Assembly (NCBI GenBank): GCA_041821265.1
Contig: JBGUEQ010000026.1
Coordinates: forward strand, 1-64,000
Direction: 5' to 3'
Length of the DNA: 64,000 nt
From: Lachnotalea sp041821265
Lineage (GTDB): Bacteria > Bacillota > Clostridia > Lachnospirales > Lachnospiraceae
Shown here: in pieces, positions 17,778-27,475 of the stretch
How the letters are laid out: each line of letters opens with the position of its first letter
Position numbering within the stretch: the first letter of the stretch is position 1
The notes under the pieces: generated by a model
The model's database searches: none
The model's input: the letters and a program-made list of their open reading frames with translations, nothing else
What the model was told of the DNA's origin: nothing
Program-made: the position numbers and the translations under genes

Positions 17778-19166
17778 TTATCCTACAATTATTCTTTTCT
17801 CAGGAAGTTCAATTCCCTTTTTTGTATTATTTCTGTTTATAGATAACGCAGCTACTAACGTGATTGGCCCGATTCGTCCAATATACATAACAACTACAAT
17901 GATAAGCTTACCTATGGTTGATAGCTTTGGCGTAAGTCCTCTACTTAACCCTACCGTACCTAACGCCGAGGTAACTTCATATAATATATCTAAAAATGGT
18001 GCTTTTTCCGTAGCACATAGTAATGTAATCGCTGTTATTAATACTATGATACCTACTGTTACCACTGCTAATCCTAATCTTATATTTTCTGATGCTATTT
18101 TTCGATTAAAAACCTCTGTATCCCTTCTTCCTCTTACAAATGAAACGGTAGTGATTAAAAGCATAGCAATCGTTGTGGTTTTCATACCTCCGGCAGTACC
18201 AGCTGGTGATCCACCTATAAACATAAGTATCATACTAACCATAGCAGATGCATTCGTAAAATTCTCTTGTGGAATTGTAAAAAATCCCGCCGTTCTAGTT
18301 GTTACTGACTGAAATAGCGCAGCCATCATTTTGTTACCCATTGACATGTTTCCAATTGTATTCACATTATTATATTCAAATAATAAAAAAATTATAAATC
18401 CACTCATTAACAAAATAATTGTGGTTACAATTGCAAGTTTGGCGTGAAGTGACAAGCTTGCAAAAATTTTCTTTTTTCTTACTCTTTTTCTTCGCACTTC
18501 TTTTAAAACATGAATAAAATCCCACCATACAGTAAAACCAATACCACCTGTAACAATAAGCGCCATTGTAGTGAAATTAACCAATACATTTGTTTGATAA
18601 TTTTGAAGACTAGTATCGCCCAATATATCCATTCCTGCATTACAAAAAGCTGAAACTGAATTAAATATTGCTCTCCATACTCCTGGGAAGAAATCATACT
18701 CTGGAATAAACTGAATGCTATAAAAAATGGCTCCAATCGCTTCTACAACAAATGTACCTTTAATGATACGTTTAATTAATTTAACCATACCCTCCATTGT
18801 ATCAAGTCCATAAGATTCACTGATTATAATTCTCTCATTCAAAGTAATTCTTTTATTAGTAATAATCAAGAACATGGTAGCACAAGTTACGACTCCCAAT
18901 CCTCCTAGTTGAGCAAGAATCAAAATAATTAATTTACCAAAAATGCTCCAATGACCTGCCGTACTAACTGTTGTTAGCCCAGTAACGCATACCGACGTAG
19001 CGGAAGTAAATAGTGCATCAATAAATTTTGTAGTATTCCCAGCACTTGTTGCTATCGGTAACATAAGAAAAAAGGTTCCTATCAAAATAACTCCAAAAAA
19101 ACCCGTTGCAATTAACTGCGTTGTATTAAATTTAATAACCTTCTCAAATTTATCTTTACTTAACAC
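17778..19166 (-). CDS. ktrB: Potassium transporter membrane subunit (TrkH/KtrB family)
   Basis: 462 residues with about ten hydrophobic segments in four MPM (membrane-pore-membrane) repeats. Pore-loop glycines typical of K+ filters are visible in TSATSVCVTGLTTV, SVSAFCNAGMDIL, QSVTTRTAGF and TSALGTVGLSRG. It moves K+ (often with Na+) under KtrA control. GTG start at 19166 with AAGGTG 7 bases upstream. It is the first gene of the ktrB-ktrA operon; a 14-base palindrome (ATTACTATAGTAAT, 19235-19248) lies in the upstream spacer and could be an operator. Confidence 0.95.
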   Translation of the reverse strand: MLSKDKFEKVIKFNTTQLIATGFFGVILIGTFFLMLPIATSAGNTTKFIDALFTSATSVCVTGLTTVSTAGHWSIFGKLIILILAQLGGLGVVTCATMFLIITNKRITLNERIIISESYGLDTMEGMVKLIKRIIKGTFVVEAIGAIFYSIQFIPEYDFFPGVWRAIFNSVSAFCNAGMDILGDTSLQNYQTNVLVNFTTMALIVTGGIGFTVWWDFIHVLKEVRRKRVRKKKIFASLSLHAKLAIVTTIILLMSGFIIFLLFEYNNVNTIGNMSMGNKMMAALFQSVTTRTAGFFTIPQENFTNASAMVSMILMFIGGSPAGTAGGMKTTTIAMLLITTVSFVRGRRDTEVFNRKIASENIRLGLAVVTVGIIVLITAITLLCATEKAPFLDILYEVTSALGTVGLSRGLTPKLSTIGKLIIVVVMYIGRIGPITLVAALSINRNNTKKGIELPEKRIIVG

Positions 19167-19306
19167 TTTGATTCACCTTCCTAACTAATAATAACTAAAA
19201 AAATATCTTTTCATTATAAAATATTTTTCTTGTAATTACTATAGTAATATTTAGCCTTAAGTGGATAAAACCAGCCAAATCATAAAAATTTAGTACAATA
19301 CGACTA

Positions 19307-19500
19307 ACGTAGTGCCTTTTATTTAATAGGGAAAGTTCGTAGAACTTTCCTTCTTGAACAAAGTGTCTGCTTGCAGACACTTTCGCGCCCACGCGGGTTG
19401 CACAGCAACACGCTTCCTATCCGCGCGGTGTGCATCTTGGCACGTAGTGCCTTTTATTTAATAGGGAAAGTTCGTAGAACTTTTCCTATTAAATAAAAAA
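19307..19500. repeat. Composite intergenic repeat (family A copy): 42-bp direct repeats around three hairpins
   Basis: Two identical 42-bp direct repeats (19307-19348 and 19442-19483; both start ACGTAGTGCC and contain AATAGGGAAAGTTCGTAGAA) flank a perfect 24-bp palindrome AAAGTGTCTGC-TT-GCAGACACTTT (19360-19383), a second hairpin with CGCGG/CCGCG arms (about 19392-19427) and GGCAC-gta-GTGCC (19439-19451). The second direct repeat also pairs with its downstream flank to form a ~22-bp hairpin up to 19500. Related copies occur at 36121-36231 and 60497-60576. No coding potential of its own. Confidence 0.8.
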
Positions 19501-19533
19501 GGGCGTATAAGCTGCTAGTAGCAATTTACACGC
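19493..19533 (-). terminator. Terminator of pfkA
   Basis: Minus-strand stem GCGTGTAAATTGCT/AGCAGCTTATACGC with loop ACT, then CCC and a T-run, about 40 bases after the pfkA stop. Several wobble or mismatched pairs. Confidence 0.7.
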
Positions 19534-19574
19534 TGAGTTTTATCAGTCAAATGAAACCTATTATCTAAACATAA

Positions 19575-20549
19575 TTATAAAGCAAGAATTCTACTTACCG
19601 CAAATTCATAATCATTAATTCCTTTTTGCATCGCTAATGCTTCATCAATGTCAAAATCTACATAAGCACCATTCTTATATCCTACTACTCTGTTTGACTT
19701 ACCCTGTGCAAGTAAATCTGCTGCGTATGCACCCATGATAGACGCATAAACTCTATCTCTGCAAGTAGGACTTCCACCACGTTGCATATGTCCAAGTATA
19801 GTCGCTCTTGTTTCAATACCTGTAGCGGCTTCTATTCTTCTTGCCATTGCCTCTGAATGTCCAATACCTTCGGCATTAATAACAATATGATGTTTCTTGC
19901 CTTTTTTTCTATTGTTAATGATATTGTTGATTAACTGCTGCTCATCATGATCGTATTTCTCTGGTAATAAAACATCTTCCGCACCATTTGCAATACCACA
20001 CCATAGTGCAATATATCCAGCATTTCTACCCATTACTTCTATAATACTACATCTCTCATGAGAAGTTGAAGTATCACGTACTTTATCAATGGCTTCCATT
20101 GCTGTATTAACCGCTGTATCAAAACCAATGGTATAATCAGTACATGCAATATCAAGATCAATCGTTCCAGGAACACCTATTGTGTTGATACCAAGTGCTG
20201 CAAGCTTTTGCGCTCCCGCAAATGAGCCATCTCCACCAATAACTACAAGACCGTCAATACCATGTTTTCTACAGATTTCAGCACCTTTTTGTTGCCCTTC
20301 TACTGTTCTAAACTCAGCACATCTAGCCGTATAAAGAACAGTACCACCTCTTTGAATTGTATCTGATACGCTTCGCGCGTCCATCTCAATGATTTCTTCA
20401 TTTAAAAGACCATTATACCCCTTTTTAATGCCTTTTACTTTGAGTCCATTATCTAACGATTTCCTTACAACTGCTCTTATCGCCGCATTCATTCCTGGTG
20501 CATCACCGCCACTTGTTAATACACCAATCGTCTTTATTTCTTTTGCCAT
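19575..20549 (-). CDS. pfkA: ATP-dependent 6-phosphofructokinase
   Basis: 324 residues, standard for bacterial PfkA, which phosphorylates fructose 6-phosphate in glycolysis. ATP-binding LTSGGDAPGMNAAIRAVV near the start, GGDGSFAGA, the catalytic region GVPGTIDLDIACTDYTIGF and MGRNAGYIAL are all present. The catalytic Asp of TID is kept, but the next residue, usually Asn in TIDNDI, is Leu. Start at ATG 20549 with GGGAGG at 7 bases. It follows dnaE by 71 bases on the same strand, a conserved neighbourhood in Firmicutes, and probably shares its transcript. Confidence 0.96.
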   Translation of the reverse strand: MAKEIKTIGVLTSGGDAPGMNAAIRAVVRKSLDNGLKVKGIKKGYNGLLNEEIIEMDARSVSDTIQRGGTVLYTARCAEFRTVEGQQKGAEICRKHGIDGLVVIGGDGSFAGAQKLAALGINTIGVPGTIDLDIACTDYTIGFDTAVNTAMEAIDKVRDTSTSHERCSIIEVMGRNAGYIALWCGIANGAEDVLLPEKYDHDEQQLINNIINNRKKGKKHHIVINAEGIGHSEAMARRIEAATGIETRATILGHMQRGGSPTCRDRVYASIMGAYAADLLAQGKSNRVVGYKNGAYVDFDIDEALAMQKGINDYEFAVSRILAL

Positions 20550-20620
20550 TCCAATACCTCCCAATATAGTCAATCATCCTTGATAATATTTTGTCAATGA
20601 ATAAACGTTATTTATATATT

Positions 20621-23600
20621 TTAATTCATTTTGGATATGTTTTCAATACTCTTTTCTACAACTTTTACATTGTTTTGTCCAAAATATGAAGCTAATTTAC
20701 TAATTAAATCCCTATCCGCACTCATATTTTGGGACCTTGGCAATCTTTTTATTGCCTTTATATCTTCGACATATATTACAATGCCGTCCTTTCCATCTGA
20801 ATCTTTAATCATCTCATATAGTTTTTCTTCTTCTTGCTGAAATAATTCCTTATTTGCAAACTTGATCCAAACTTCTTTATCAAGGCTGTCAAATGGAATG
20901 ATTTTTTCGCAAATCACTTTACCATCTCTATCATCTTCGGCATTGACTTTACCCTTTATAAACACTTTATTATCTTCTATTATATTAGCAGAATTTCTCT
21001 CATAGTCTCTTGGAAAAATTACGACTTCAACGACTCCCACTAGATCTTCTATGGTAATAAATGCCATTATTTTATCATTTTTAGTATGTTTGATTGTTTT
21101 ATTCGTAATCATACCGCCCACAATAACGGTTTTTCCATCTTCCGCTTTAATCGAATTAGTCTCTTCATCCAATACAAAGTCGGTAGTAAATGCCGTAACA
21201 TTTTTCTTCCAAACTTCTTCATATTCTTCCATAGGATGCCCGCTAATATAAATTCCCATTACTTCTTTTTCAAATGCTAGAAGTGTCTCTTTATCATATT
21301 CACCCACATCTGGAAGCTTCACCTCATACTGCGCTTTCTCTTCCTCACTTACCATATCAAAGAGCGTAAATTGACCAGGCATAGAATTCTTCTTGTCTTG
21401 ATTAATCTGATCTAAAATTTGAACGTAAACCATCATGAGTTGACGTCTGGTTCCACCAAGACTATCCAATGCACCTGCCTTAATAAAACTTTCAATTGTT
21501 CTTTTATTCACTTCTTTACCCGATAGTCTTGTTATGAAATCCTTGAGGTCTTTGAATCTGCCTCTTTCTTGACGTTCTATAACAATTGATTCTATAACAG
21601 GACGACCAATACTCTTAATTGCCGATAACCCGTACCGAATCGAGTTTTCTGAAACAGAAAATCGCCCTTCTCCTTCGTTAATATCAGGAGGAAGAATCTG
21701 AATATTCATATTTCTACAGGCCAATATATATTCCGACACTTTACTCGTGTTATCCAGCACCGACGTCATAAGTGCGGCCATAAATTCAACGGGATAATAA
21801 TATTTCAAAAATGCCGTCTGATAAGCCACTACTGCATAACAAGCAGCATGCGATTTATTAAATGCATACTTAGCAAAATCCGTCATATTATCATATATTT
21901 TATTTGCTATTTTTTCATCAATACCATTTGCAACACAGCCTGGAACGCCCTCTTCTTTATTTCCATATACAAAGTTTTGACGTTCTTTTTCCATTACCGA
22001 TGCCTTTTTCTTAGACATTGCACGGCGAAGTAAATCACTTCGTCCCAACGTATATCCGGCTAAATCACGTACAATTTGCATAACCTGTTCCTGGTATACA
22101 ATACAGCCATACGTAGGCGCTAAAATAGGTTCTAGCTGTGGACAATCGTAAGTAATATAATCTGCGTTATTCTTTCCTTTAATGTATTGAGGTATAAATT
22201 CCATTGGACCTGGTCGGTACAAGGAGATTCCGGCAATCACATCTTCTAGATTCTGCGGTTTGAGTTCCTTCATAAAGTTCTTCATACCAGCGCTTTCTAG
22301 CTGAAATATTCCGTCTGTCTTTCCTGTCCCCACCGAATCTAAAACAAGCTTGTCATTATAATCAATCTGATCCATATCAAGCTCTATTTTCTTGCCATTT
22401 TTAATCAGTCTACCTGCATTTTGAATAACAGTTAGCGTTCTAAGGCCTAGAAAATCCATTTTTAACAAGCCTAGTTCTTCTAGTGTAGTCATTGTAAATT
22501 GTGTTGTAATTGAACCATCCGATGCTCTTGAGAGTGGAACATATTCATCTACTGGCTTTTGACTAATTACAACACCTGCCGCATGCATAGAAGTATGTCT
22601 TGGAAGCCCTTCTAATCTCTTTGACATATCAATTAAATATTTTACTTGTTCATTATCTTCATATAATTTTCTAAATTCTGGATTAACTTTTAGTGCTTTA
22701 TCAATCGTAATTCCGATTTCAATCGGTATCATCTTAGAAATGGAATCTACAAAGGCATATGGTAAATCCATTGCGCGCCCCACATCACGAATGACACCTC
22801 GCGCCGCCATGGTACCAAATGTAACAATCTGAACCACACGGTCTTTCCCATACTTTTCCACAACGTGGTCAATAACTTCTTGTCTTCTCTCATAGCAAAA
22901 ATCAATATCAATATCGGGCATGGATACGCGTTCTGGATTTAGGAATCGCTCAAACAGTAAATTATATCGAATCGGATCAATGTTGGTTATTCCTAAGCAG
23001 TAAGAAACAATACTTCCTGCCGCTGAGCCTCGTCCTGGACCTACTATAATATCATTGTCTCTAGAATATTTAATAAATTCCCATACAATCAAGAAATAAT
23101 CAACATATCCCATCGTTTTAATTACATCTAATTCAAAGTTTAGTCTATTTGTTAATGCTTCATCTACCTTATATCTAGCTTGAAGGCCTTCAAAACAAAG
23201 TTGATTTAAATATTCCCAGGAGGTTAATCCATTTGGCACATCATATTTAGGCAGCTTTGTCACACCAAATTCAAATTCCACATGGCAACGATCTGCTATT
23301 TTACCCGTATTTTCTAAAGCCTCTTTTGCATATGGAAATAACTGTTCCATTTCCTTTGCGGATTTCACATAATACTGACCACCTTCATAACGCATACGAT
23401 TCTCATCTGCAAGCTTCTTATTGGTCTGAATACATAGTAATATATCGTGGGCCTTCTCATCCTCTTTATAAGTATAATGAATATCATTGGTGGCAACCAA
23501 ATCTATGTTAATCTCTTTGCTCATTCTTAAAAGTTGTTGATTTACTGTTTTCTGATCTGGGATTCCATGATCTTGTAATTCTAAAAAGAAATTCCCTTTT

Positions 23601-24100
23601 CCGAATATATTCTCATATTTTAATGCTGTTTTTTTTGCTTCATCATACAAACCCTTTGTAATGTATCTTTGTACTTCTCCTGCAAGACATGCGCTAAGTG
23701 CAATAATACCTTCATGATATTCTTCGAGTATTTCCATATCAACTCTGGGTTTATAGTAAAATCCATCTGTAAAGCCTTTGGATACAATTTTCATAAGGTT
23801 GGCATATCCAATATTATTCTCCGCTAAAAGTACAAGATGATAATACCTGTCTTCTCCGCCTGTAAGTTCTTTGTCAAATCTGGAATTAGGTGCAACATAC
23901 ACTTCACATCCAATAACCGGGTTAATTCCCGCTTCTTTTGCTGCTCGATAGAAATCGATTACGCCAAACATGACACCATGATCCGTAATAGCAGCGCTCG
24001 TCATCCCTAATTCTTTGACTCTATTTACATATTCCTTTATTTTATTTGAACCGTCCAACAAACTATACTCTGTATGGACATGTAAATGTGCAAAATTCAT
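20621..24100 (-). CDS. dnaE: DNA polymerase III alpha subunit, DnaE type
   Basis: 1159 residues, the usual DnaE1 size. The N-terminal PHP domain begins FAHLHVHTEYSLLDGSNK and keeps its metal-binding histidines. The polymerase core has SMPDIDIDFCYERR with the catalytic aspartates, then GPGRGSAAGSIVSYCLGI. Helix-hairpin-helix and a C-terminal OB domain (KTVIVGGMITNKTIKHTKND) follow. In Firmicutes DnaE works beside PolC, extending primers. Start at 24100: the ATG lies 10 bases after AAGGAG, which is inside the longer GTG-started frame, so the shorter start is favoured. Followed by pfkA. Confidence 0.97.
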   Translation of the reverse strand: MNFAHLHVHTEYSLLDGSNKIKEYVNRVKELGMTSAAITDHGVMFGVIDFYRAAKEAGINPVIGCEVYVAPNSRFDKELTGGEDRYYHLVLLAENNIGYANLMKIVSKGFTDGFYYKPRVDMEILEEYHEGIIALSACLAGEVQRYITKGLYDEAKKTALKYENIFGKGNFFLELQDHGIPDQKTVNQQLLRMSKEINIDLVATNDIHYTYKEDEKAHDILLCIQTNKKLADENRMRYEGGQYYVKSAKEMEQLFPYAKEALENTGKIADRCHVEFEFGVTKLPKYDVPNGLTSWEYLNQLCFEGLQARYKVDEALTNRLNFELDVIKTMGYVDYFLIVWEFIKYSRDNDIIVGPGRGSAAGSIVSYCLGITNIDPIRYNLLFERFLNPERVSMPDIDIDFCYERRQEVIDHVVEKYGKDRVVQIVTFGTMAARGVIRDVGRAMDLPYAFVDSISKMIPIEIGITIDKALKVNPEFRKLYEDNEQVKYLIDMSKRLEGLPRHTSMHAAGVVISQKPVDEYVPLSRASDGSITTQFTMTTLEELGLLKMDFLGLRTLTVIQNAGRLIKNGKKIELDMDQIDYNDKLVLDSVGTGKTDGIFQLESAGMKNFMKELKPQNLEDVIAGISLYRPGPMEFIPQYIKGKNNADYITYDCPQLEPILAPTYGCIVYQEQVMQIVRDLAGYTLGRSDLLRRAMSKKKASVMEKERQNFVYGNKEEGVPGCVANGIDEKIANKIYDNMTDFAKYAFNKSHAACYAVVAYQTAFLKYYYPVEFMAALMTSVLDNTSKVSEYILACRNMNIQILPPDINEGEGRFSVSENSIRYGLSAIKSIGRPVIESIVIERQERGRFKDLKDFITRLSGKEVNKRTIESFIKAGALDSLGGTRRQLMMVYVQILDQINQDKKNSMPGQFTLFDMVSEEEKAQYEVKLPDVGEYDKETLLAFEKEVMGIYISGHPMEEYEEVWKKNVTAFTTDFVLDEETNSIKAEDGKTVIVGGMITNKTIKHTKNDKIMAFITIEDLVGVVEVVIFPRDYERNSANIIEDNKVFIKGKVNAEDDRDGKVICEKIIPFDSLDKEVWIKFANKELFQQEEEKLYEMIKDSDGKDGIVIYVEDIKAIKRLPRSQNMSADRDLISKLASYFGQNNVKVVEKSIENISKMN

Positions 24101-24158
24101 TTTATGGTTGCTCCTTTTCACTCTGATTTACTATAACGATATTATGATATAGATTTTT

Positions 24159-24196
24159 TAACTATTCAGAACCAACTAACGCGCGGTGTTTTGCAA
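24159..24196. repeat. Dispersed 38-bp repeat (family B) upstream of dnaE
   Basis: Reverse complement matches 60599-60636 at about 33 of 38 positions (core TTGCAAAACACC, CGCGTTAGT, GGTT, TGAA, AGTTA). Lies in the spacer between the transglutaminase and dnaE genes, 58 bases upstream of dnaE. A non-coding relic or mobile hairpin sequence. Confidence 0.65.
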
Positions 24197-24262
24197 TGTA
24201 AAATCAATAGGCTTTTCCAAATATAACGTTAATAAAAACGTTGCTTTTTCTGTATTTAGTAT

Positions 24263-25810
24263 TTAATTTACTGAAATATTTGTATTCTGTGTCAATACAA
24301 CATAACTATCGGGAAGTTCTGTTCCTGATAATTGAATTGACATATTACAGTTTCCTAGCCCGAGATTTTGTGCAACTGTTCTCATATAACCATCGATATA
24401 CCCTTTGTTATTCACATCTTGTAGAATTTCATCATAAAGAGACTGGTCCATTAATACTACTGTAAAACTACTCTCTCCAAGGCCTGCTTGCGTCAATGCC
24501 GTTTCACAATAGTTATAATAATCTTCTAGACTTGTTATAACATCGGCCTCACTCAATCCATAAGAAGATAAAATTTCTCCAACCGCACTATCACCAAAGG
24601 CAGATTCATATGACATTTCTGTTCCATTACATGCCGGCAAATTAACAGAAAGACCAGTCCTTCTATGTTCTTCACTAAAATCTGCATCCGTAATATTAAA
24701 ATACAAATAGCAATAAGTATTATAATCTTCTCCAATGGAATCATCCCAAAGGGTGTCACTATTATAATGATCGTCCCCCAGTTTAATGATATTCCATGCA
24801 TGCCCACCACCATCTGCAATCCCAGAACAATAATAAGTAGGAATATCTAACTTCATCATAACATTCTGAAATGCTCTTGAATAGCCTGCGCAAACTGATT
24901 TTCCACCCACCAAGGCGCTGTAAGCACTTTGATTCATTGGTGCGGATTCATCATAAGTAATCGTATCTTGAAGATAATCATGGACACATTTTTCTTTTTC
25001 AACATCTGTATCATATTGGCTAGACAATTGTACAATCTGATTTATTTTTTCATTATACTTTGCAAGGTTACCCTCAATATCATCCATCGTCTCATTAAAT
25101 TCCAATTGAACCGTATATACCATGTTGTTAGGGCCATATTGAAATTGGTATTGGGTTTCAAGCCAAAATAATTCGGGATGATCATTATAAATTGCAGTCA
25201 TAACATCATCCATTTCAAAAGCACTTATTGTCGTCTGCAAGGCAAATACATCCCCATTATAGTTGACAGCATTTGCATATATTTGATTATATACTGCCTG
25301 TTGTTTGCTATTTAACATAGCCCTATATGGATACATGGTAGCATCGAAGGTATAATTTTCTCCTAAATCACCGGCATCCGTAACTACATTATTTTGATCA
25401 ACTTCCTGCCCAGTTCCTTCAATTGGAACCATTCCAGTGCGTTGGCTTGCCGCTAATTCTTCCTGTGATATTGTACCTTTATTCTCGTCTGTAATTGGCA
25501 CATTTTTATTCGTATCCAATTGGGTATCTAGTGTATCTTTCGATTCAGTCTGTGTATTTGCATCTTCCTTGTTTGTTGTATCTTCACTGGAATCTGCAGA
25601 TACTTCTTCATCTTTCACTACGTTAGTATCTGTGCTAGCTACTTGATTGGATTGATTACTTTCATTTGTTTGATTCTTGTGAATCGTCTCGCCTATCACT
25701 TCATTAATCTGCCAATACAGATCTGGGGTTTCTTCCCTTAAATAGATATATCCAGACAATAATGCAAGAATAGCAAACGATACAATGATAATTCTACTCA
25801 GCTTTTTCAT
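24263..25810 (-). CDS. Membrane-anchored transglutaminase-like protein
   Basis: 515 residues. One N-terminal membrane segment (RIIIVSFAILALLSGYIYL) is followed by an acidic, Thr/Asn/Glu-rich linker (residues 45-125), then a region with the transglutaminase core: Cys in GGKSVCAGYSRAFQNV, His in GGGHAWNIIKLG and Asp in HYNSDTLWDD. The last ~120 residues are an unrecognised C-terminal domain. Probably extracytoplasmic and acting on wall or surface peptides; the reaction is unknown. RBS GGAGG, spacing 6. It stands alone between dnaE and the divergent murC. Confidence 0.88.
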   Translation of the reverse strand: MKKLSRIIIVSFAILALLSGYIYLREETPDLYWQINEVIGETIHKNQTNESNQSNQVASTDTNVVKDEEVSADSSEDTTNKEDANTQTESKDTLDTQLDTNKNVPITDENKGTISQEELAASQRTGMVPIEGTGQEVDQNNVVTDAGDLGENYTFDATMYPYRAMLNSKQQAVYNQIYANAVNYNGDVFALQTTISAFEMDDVMTAIYNDHPELFWLETQYQFQYGPNNMVYTVQLEFNETMDDIEGNLAKYNEKINQIVQLSSQYDTDVEKEKCVHDYLQDTITYDESAPMNQSAYSALVGGKSVCAGYSRAFQNVMMKLDIPTYYCSGIADGGGHAWNIIKLGDDHYNSDTLWDDSIGEDYNTYCYLYFNITDADFSEEHRRTGLSVNLPACNGTEMSYESAFGDSAVGEILSSYGLSEADVITSLEDYYNYCETALTQAGLGESSFTVVLMDQSLYDEILQDVNNKGYIDGYMRTVAQNLGLGNCNMSIQLSGTELPDSYVVLTQNTNISVN

Positions 25811-25914
25811 TTTTCGTCCTCCATCTGGTTTTATCTCTTTTTCCCATTCAAATTACGTTTTTCTACAACTATAGGCTATTAATGTCATTATACGCTAAAT
25901 CAAGCAAAAAGTTA

Positions 25915-25941
25915 AGCAAAAACAGGTACGAGGTTTTTGCT
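25915..25941. other. Inverted repeat in the 285-base spacer between divergent genes
   Basis: AGCAAAAAC and GTTTTTGCT, a perfect 9-bp stem with a 9-base loop, between the transglutaminase gene and murC. No T-run of terminator length in either direction, so an operator or RNA hairpin is possible. Nothing else recognised in this spacer. Confidence 0.4.
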
Positions 25942-26095
25942 ATCTTTTAAAGTAATCGTGTTTCCCTGCTTGCGTTTCATCCATATAATGTTTATAATTT
26001 ATAAATAACAAATAACCAATAACACTGTAAATATTAATTTGTGACAACTATATTGTCATTTATTATTATAAAATAAAAGAATAGGAAGTGCAATT

Positions 26096-27475
26096 ATGTA
26101 TAAAATTGACTTTGAGAAACCGATTAAAATACATTTTATCGGTATCGGCGGCATTAGTATGAGTGGCCTTGCAGAAATATTATTAAAAGAAAATTTTAAA
26201 ATTTCGGGTTCAGATGCAAAAGCTTCTGACTTAACCAAACATCTCGAAAATCTAGGTGCCACCATTTTTATTGGTCAAAGAGCCTCTAACATAACAGATG
26301 ATATCGATTTAGTGGTATACACTGCTGCAATCAGAGAAGATAATTTAGAATATAAATCCGTATTTGATAAAAATATTCCAGCTCTCTCAAGAGCACAATT
26401 GCTTGGACAGATTATGACAAACTATGAAAATCCAATCGCAATATCTGGTACTCATGGAAAAACAACCACAACATCCATGATTTCTCAGATTCTTCTTCAA
26501 GCTAACGCTGATCCTACTATTTCAGTGGGTGGTATTTTAAAAGCCATTGGTGGAAATATTCGCGTCGGAAATTCTGAGATTTTCTTGACCGAAGCTTGTG
26601 AATATACAAACAGTTTTTTAAATTTTTATCCAAAAATAAGTGTCATCCTTAATATAGAAGAAGACCATTTAGATTTCTTTAAGGATATTAGCGAAATTCG
26701 CACTTCTTTCAAGAAATTCACGAGTAATCTTCCTGATACTGGAACACTTGTTATCAATGGTGATATTGATAATTACAATGAAATTACATCTGATTTAAAC
26801 TGTAAAATTATTACTTATGGCATATCCGATAATAATACTTATAGTGCTACAAATATTGAATTTAATGAATTTGCTCAAGCTTCTTTTGATTTAATAAAAG
26901 ATAAAATAATGGTTGGTCATATTATTTTACATGTCCCAGGTATACACAATGTTTATAATTCCCTAGCTGCCATTGCAGTGGATTCGATTCTAGCGATACC
27001 TCTTGAAACAATTCAAAAGGGACTTATGGCATATTCAGGAACCGATCGACGTTTTGAATACAAGGGTGAAGTAGGCGGAGTGACAATTATTGACGATTAC
27101 GCTCATCATCCTACCGAAATAGCCGCAACTTTGAATGCAGCCAAAAATTACCCTCACAAAACAACTTGGTGTGTGTTTCAACCACATACTTATACAAGAA
27201 CCAATGCATTTATGGAAGATTTTGCCAAATCTTTGTCAATTGCAGACAAAGTTGTGCTTGCCGACATCTATGCAGCAAGAGAAACCGATAATCTTGGTAT
27301 CTCCTCTAAAACTCTGCTTGTAGAGCTTAAAAACTTAGGATGCGATGCTTATTATTTTCCATCTTTTGATGAAATTGAAAACTTTTTATTAGAAAATTGT
27401 ATGCACGGAGACCTGTTGATAACTATGGGTGCCGGGGACATATTAAAAGTGGGCGAAAACCTCTTAGGAATATAG
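26096..27475 (+). CDS. murC: UDP-N-acetylmuramate--L-alanine ligase
   Basis: 459 residues, normal for MurC, which adds L-alanine to UDP-MurNAc in the cytoplasm. The N-terminal UDP-binding fold begins IHFIGIGGISMSGLAEIL, the ATP-binding P-loop is SGTHGKTTTTSM (about residues 116-127), and the central DDYAHHPTEIAATL is the MurC/MurD family signature. RBS AGGAAGTG. It is separated from dnaD by a DnaA-box-rich spacer with a terminator; in most genomes murC is not a neighbour of replication genes by function, so the link here may be positional. Confidence 0.96.
   Translation: MYKIDFEKPIKIHFIGIGGISMSGLAEILLKENFKISGSDAKASDLTKHLENLGATIFIGQRASNITDDIDLVVYTAAIREDNLEYKSVFDKNIPALSRAQLLGQIMTNYENPIAISGTHGKTTTTSMISQILLQANADPTISVGGILKAIGGNIRVGNSEIFLTEACEYTNSFLNFYPKISVILNIEEDHLDFFKDISEIRTSFKKFTSNLPDTGTLVINGDIDNYNEITSDLNCKIITYGISDNNTYSATNIEFNEFAQASFDLIKDKIMVGHIILHVPGIHNVYNSLAAIAVDSILAIPLETIQKGLMAYSGTDRRFEYKGEVGGVTIIDDYAHHPTEIAATLNAAKNYPHKTTWCVFQPHTYTRTNAFMEDFAKSLSIADKVVLADIYAARETDNLGISSKTLLVELKNLGCDAYYFPSFDEIENFLLENCMHGDLLITMGAGDILKVGENLLGI

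Noticed and set aside
17143..18312. A 389-residue plus-strand open frame spanning ktrA and ktrB
   Set aside because: It is antisense to two clear genes, has no ribosome-binding site and a low-complexity Ser/Ile/Ala-rich product; it results from codon bias of the real strand.
19195..19392. 65-residue minus-strand frame upstream of ktrB
   Set aside because: Runs through the hairpin repeat and has no ribosome-binding site.
19167..19560. c-di-AMP (ydaO) riboswitch before ktrB
   Set aside because: None of the conserved ydaO segments could be found; the spacer is taken up by the repeat element.
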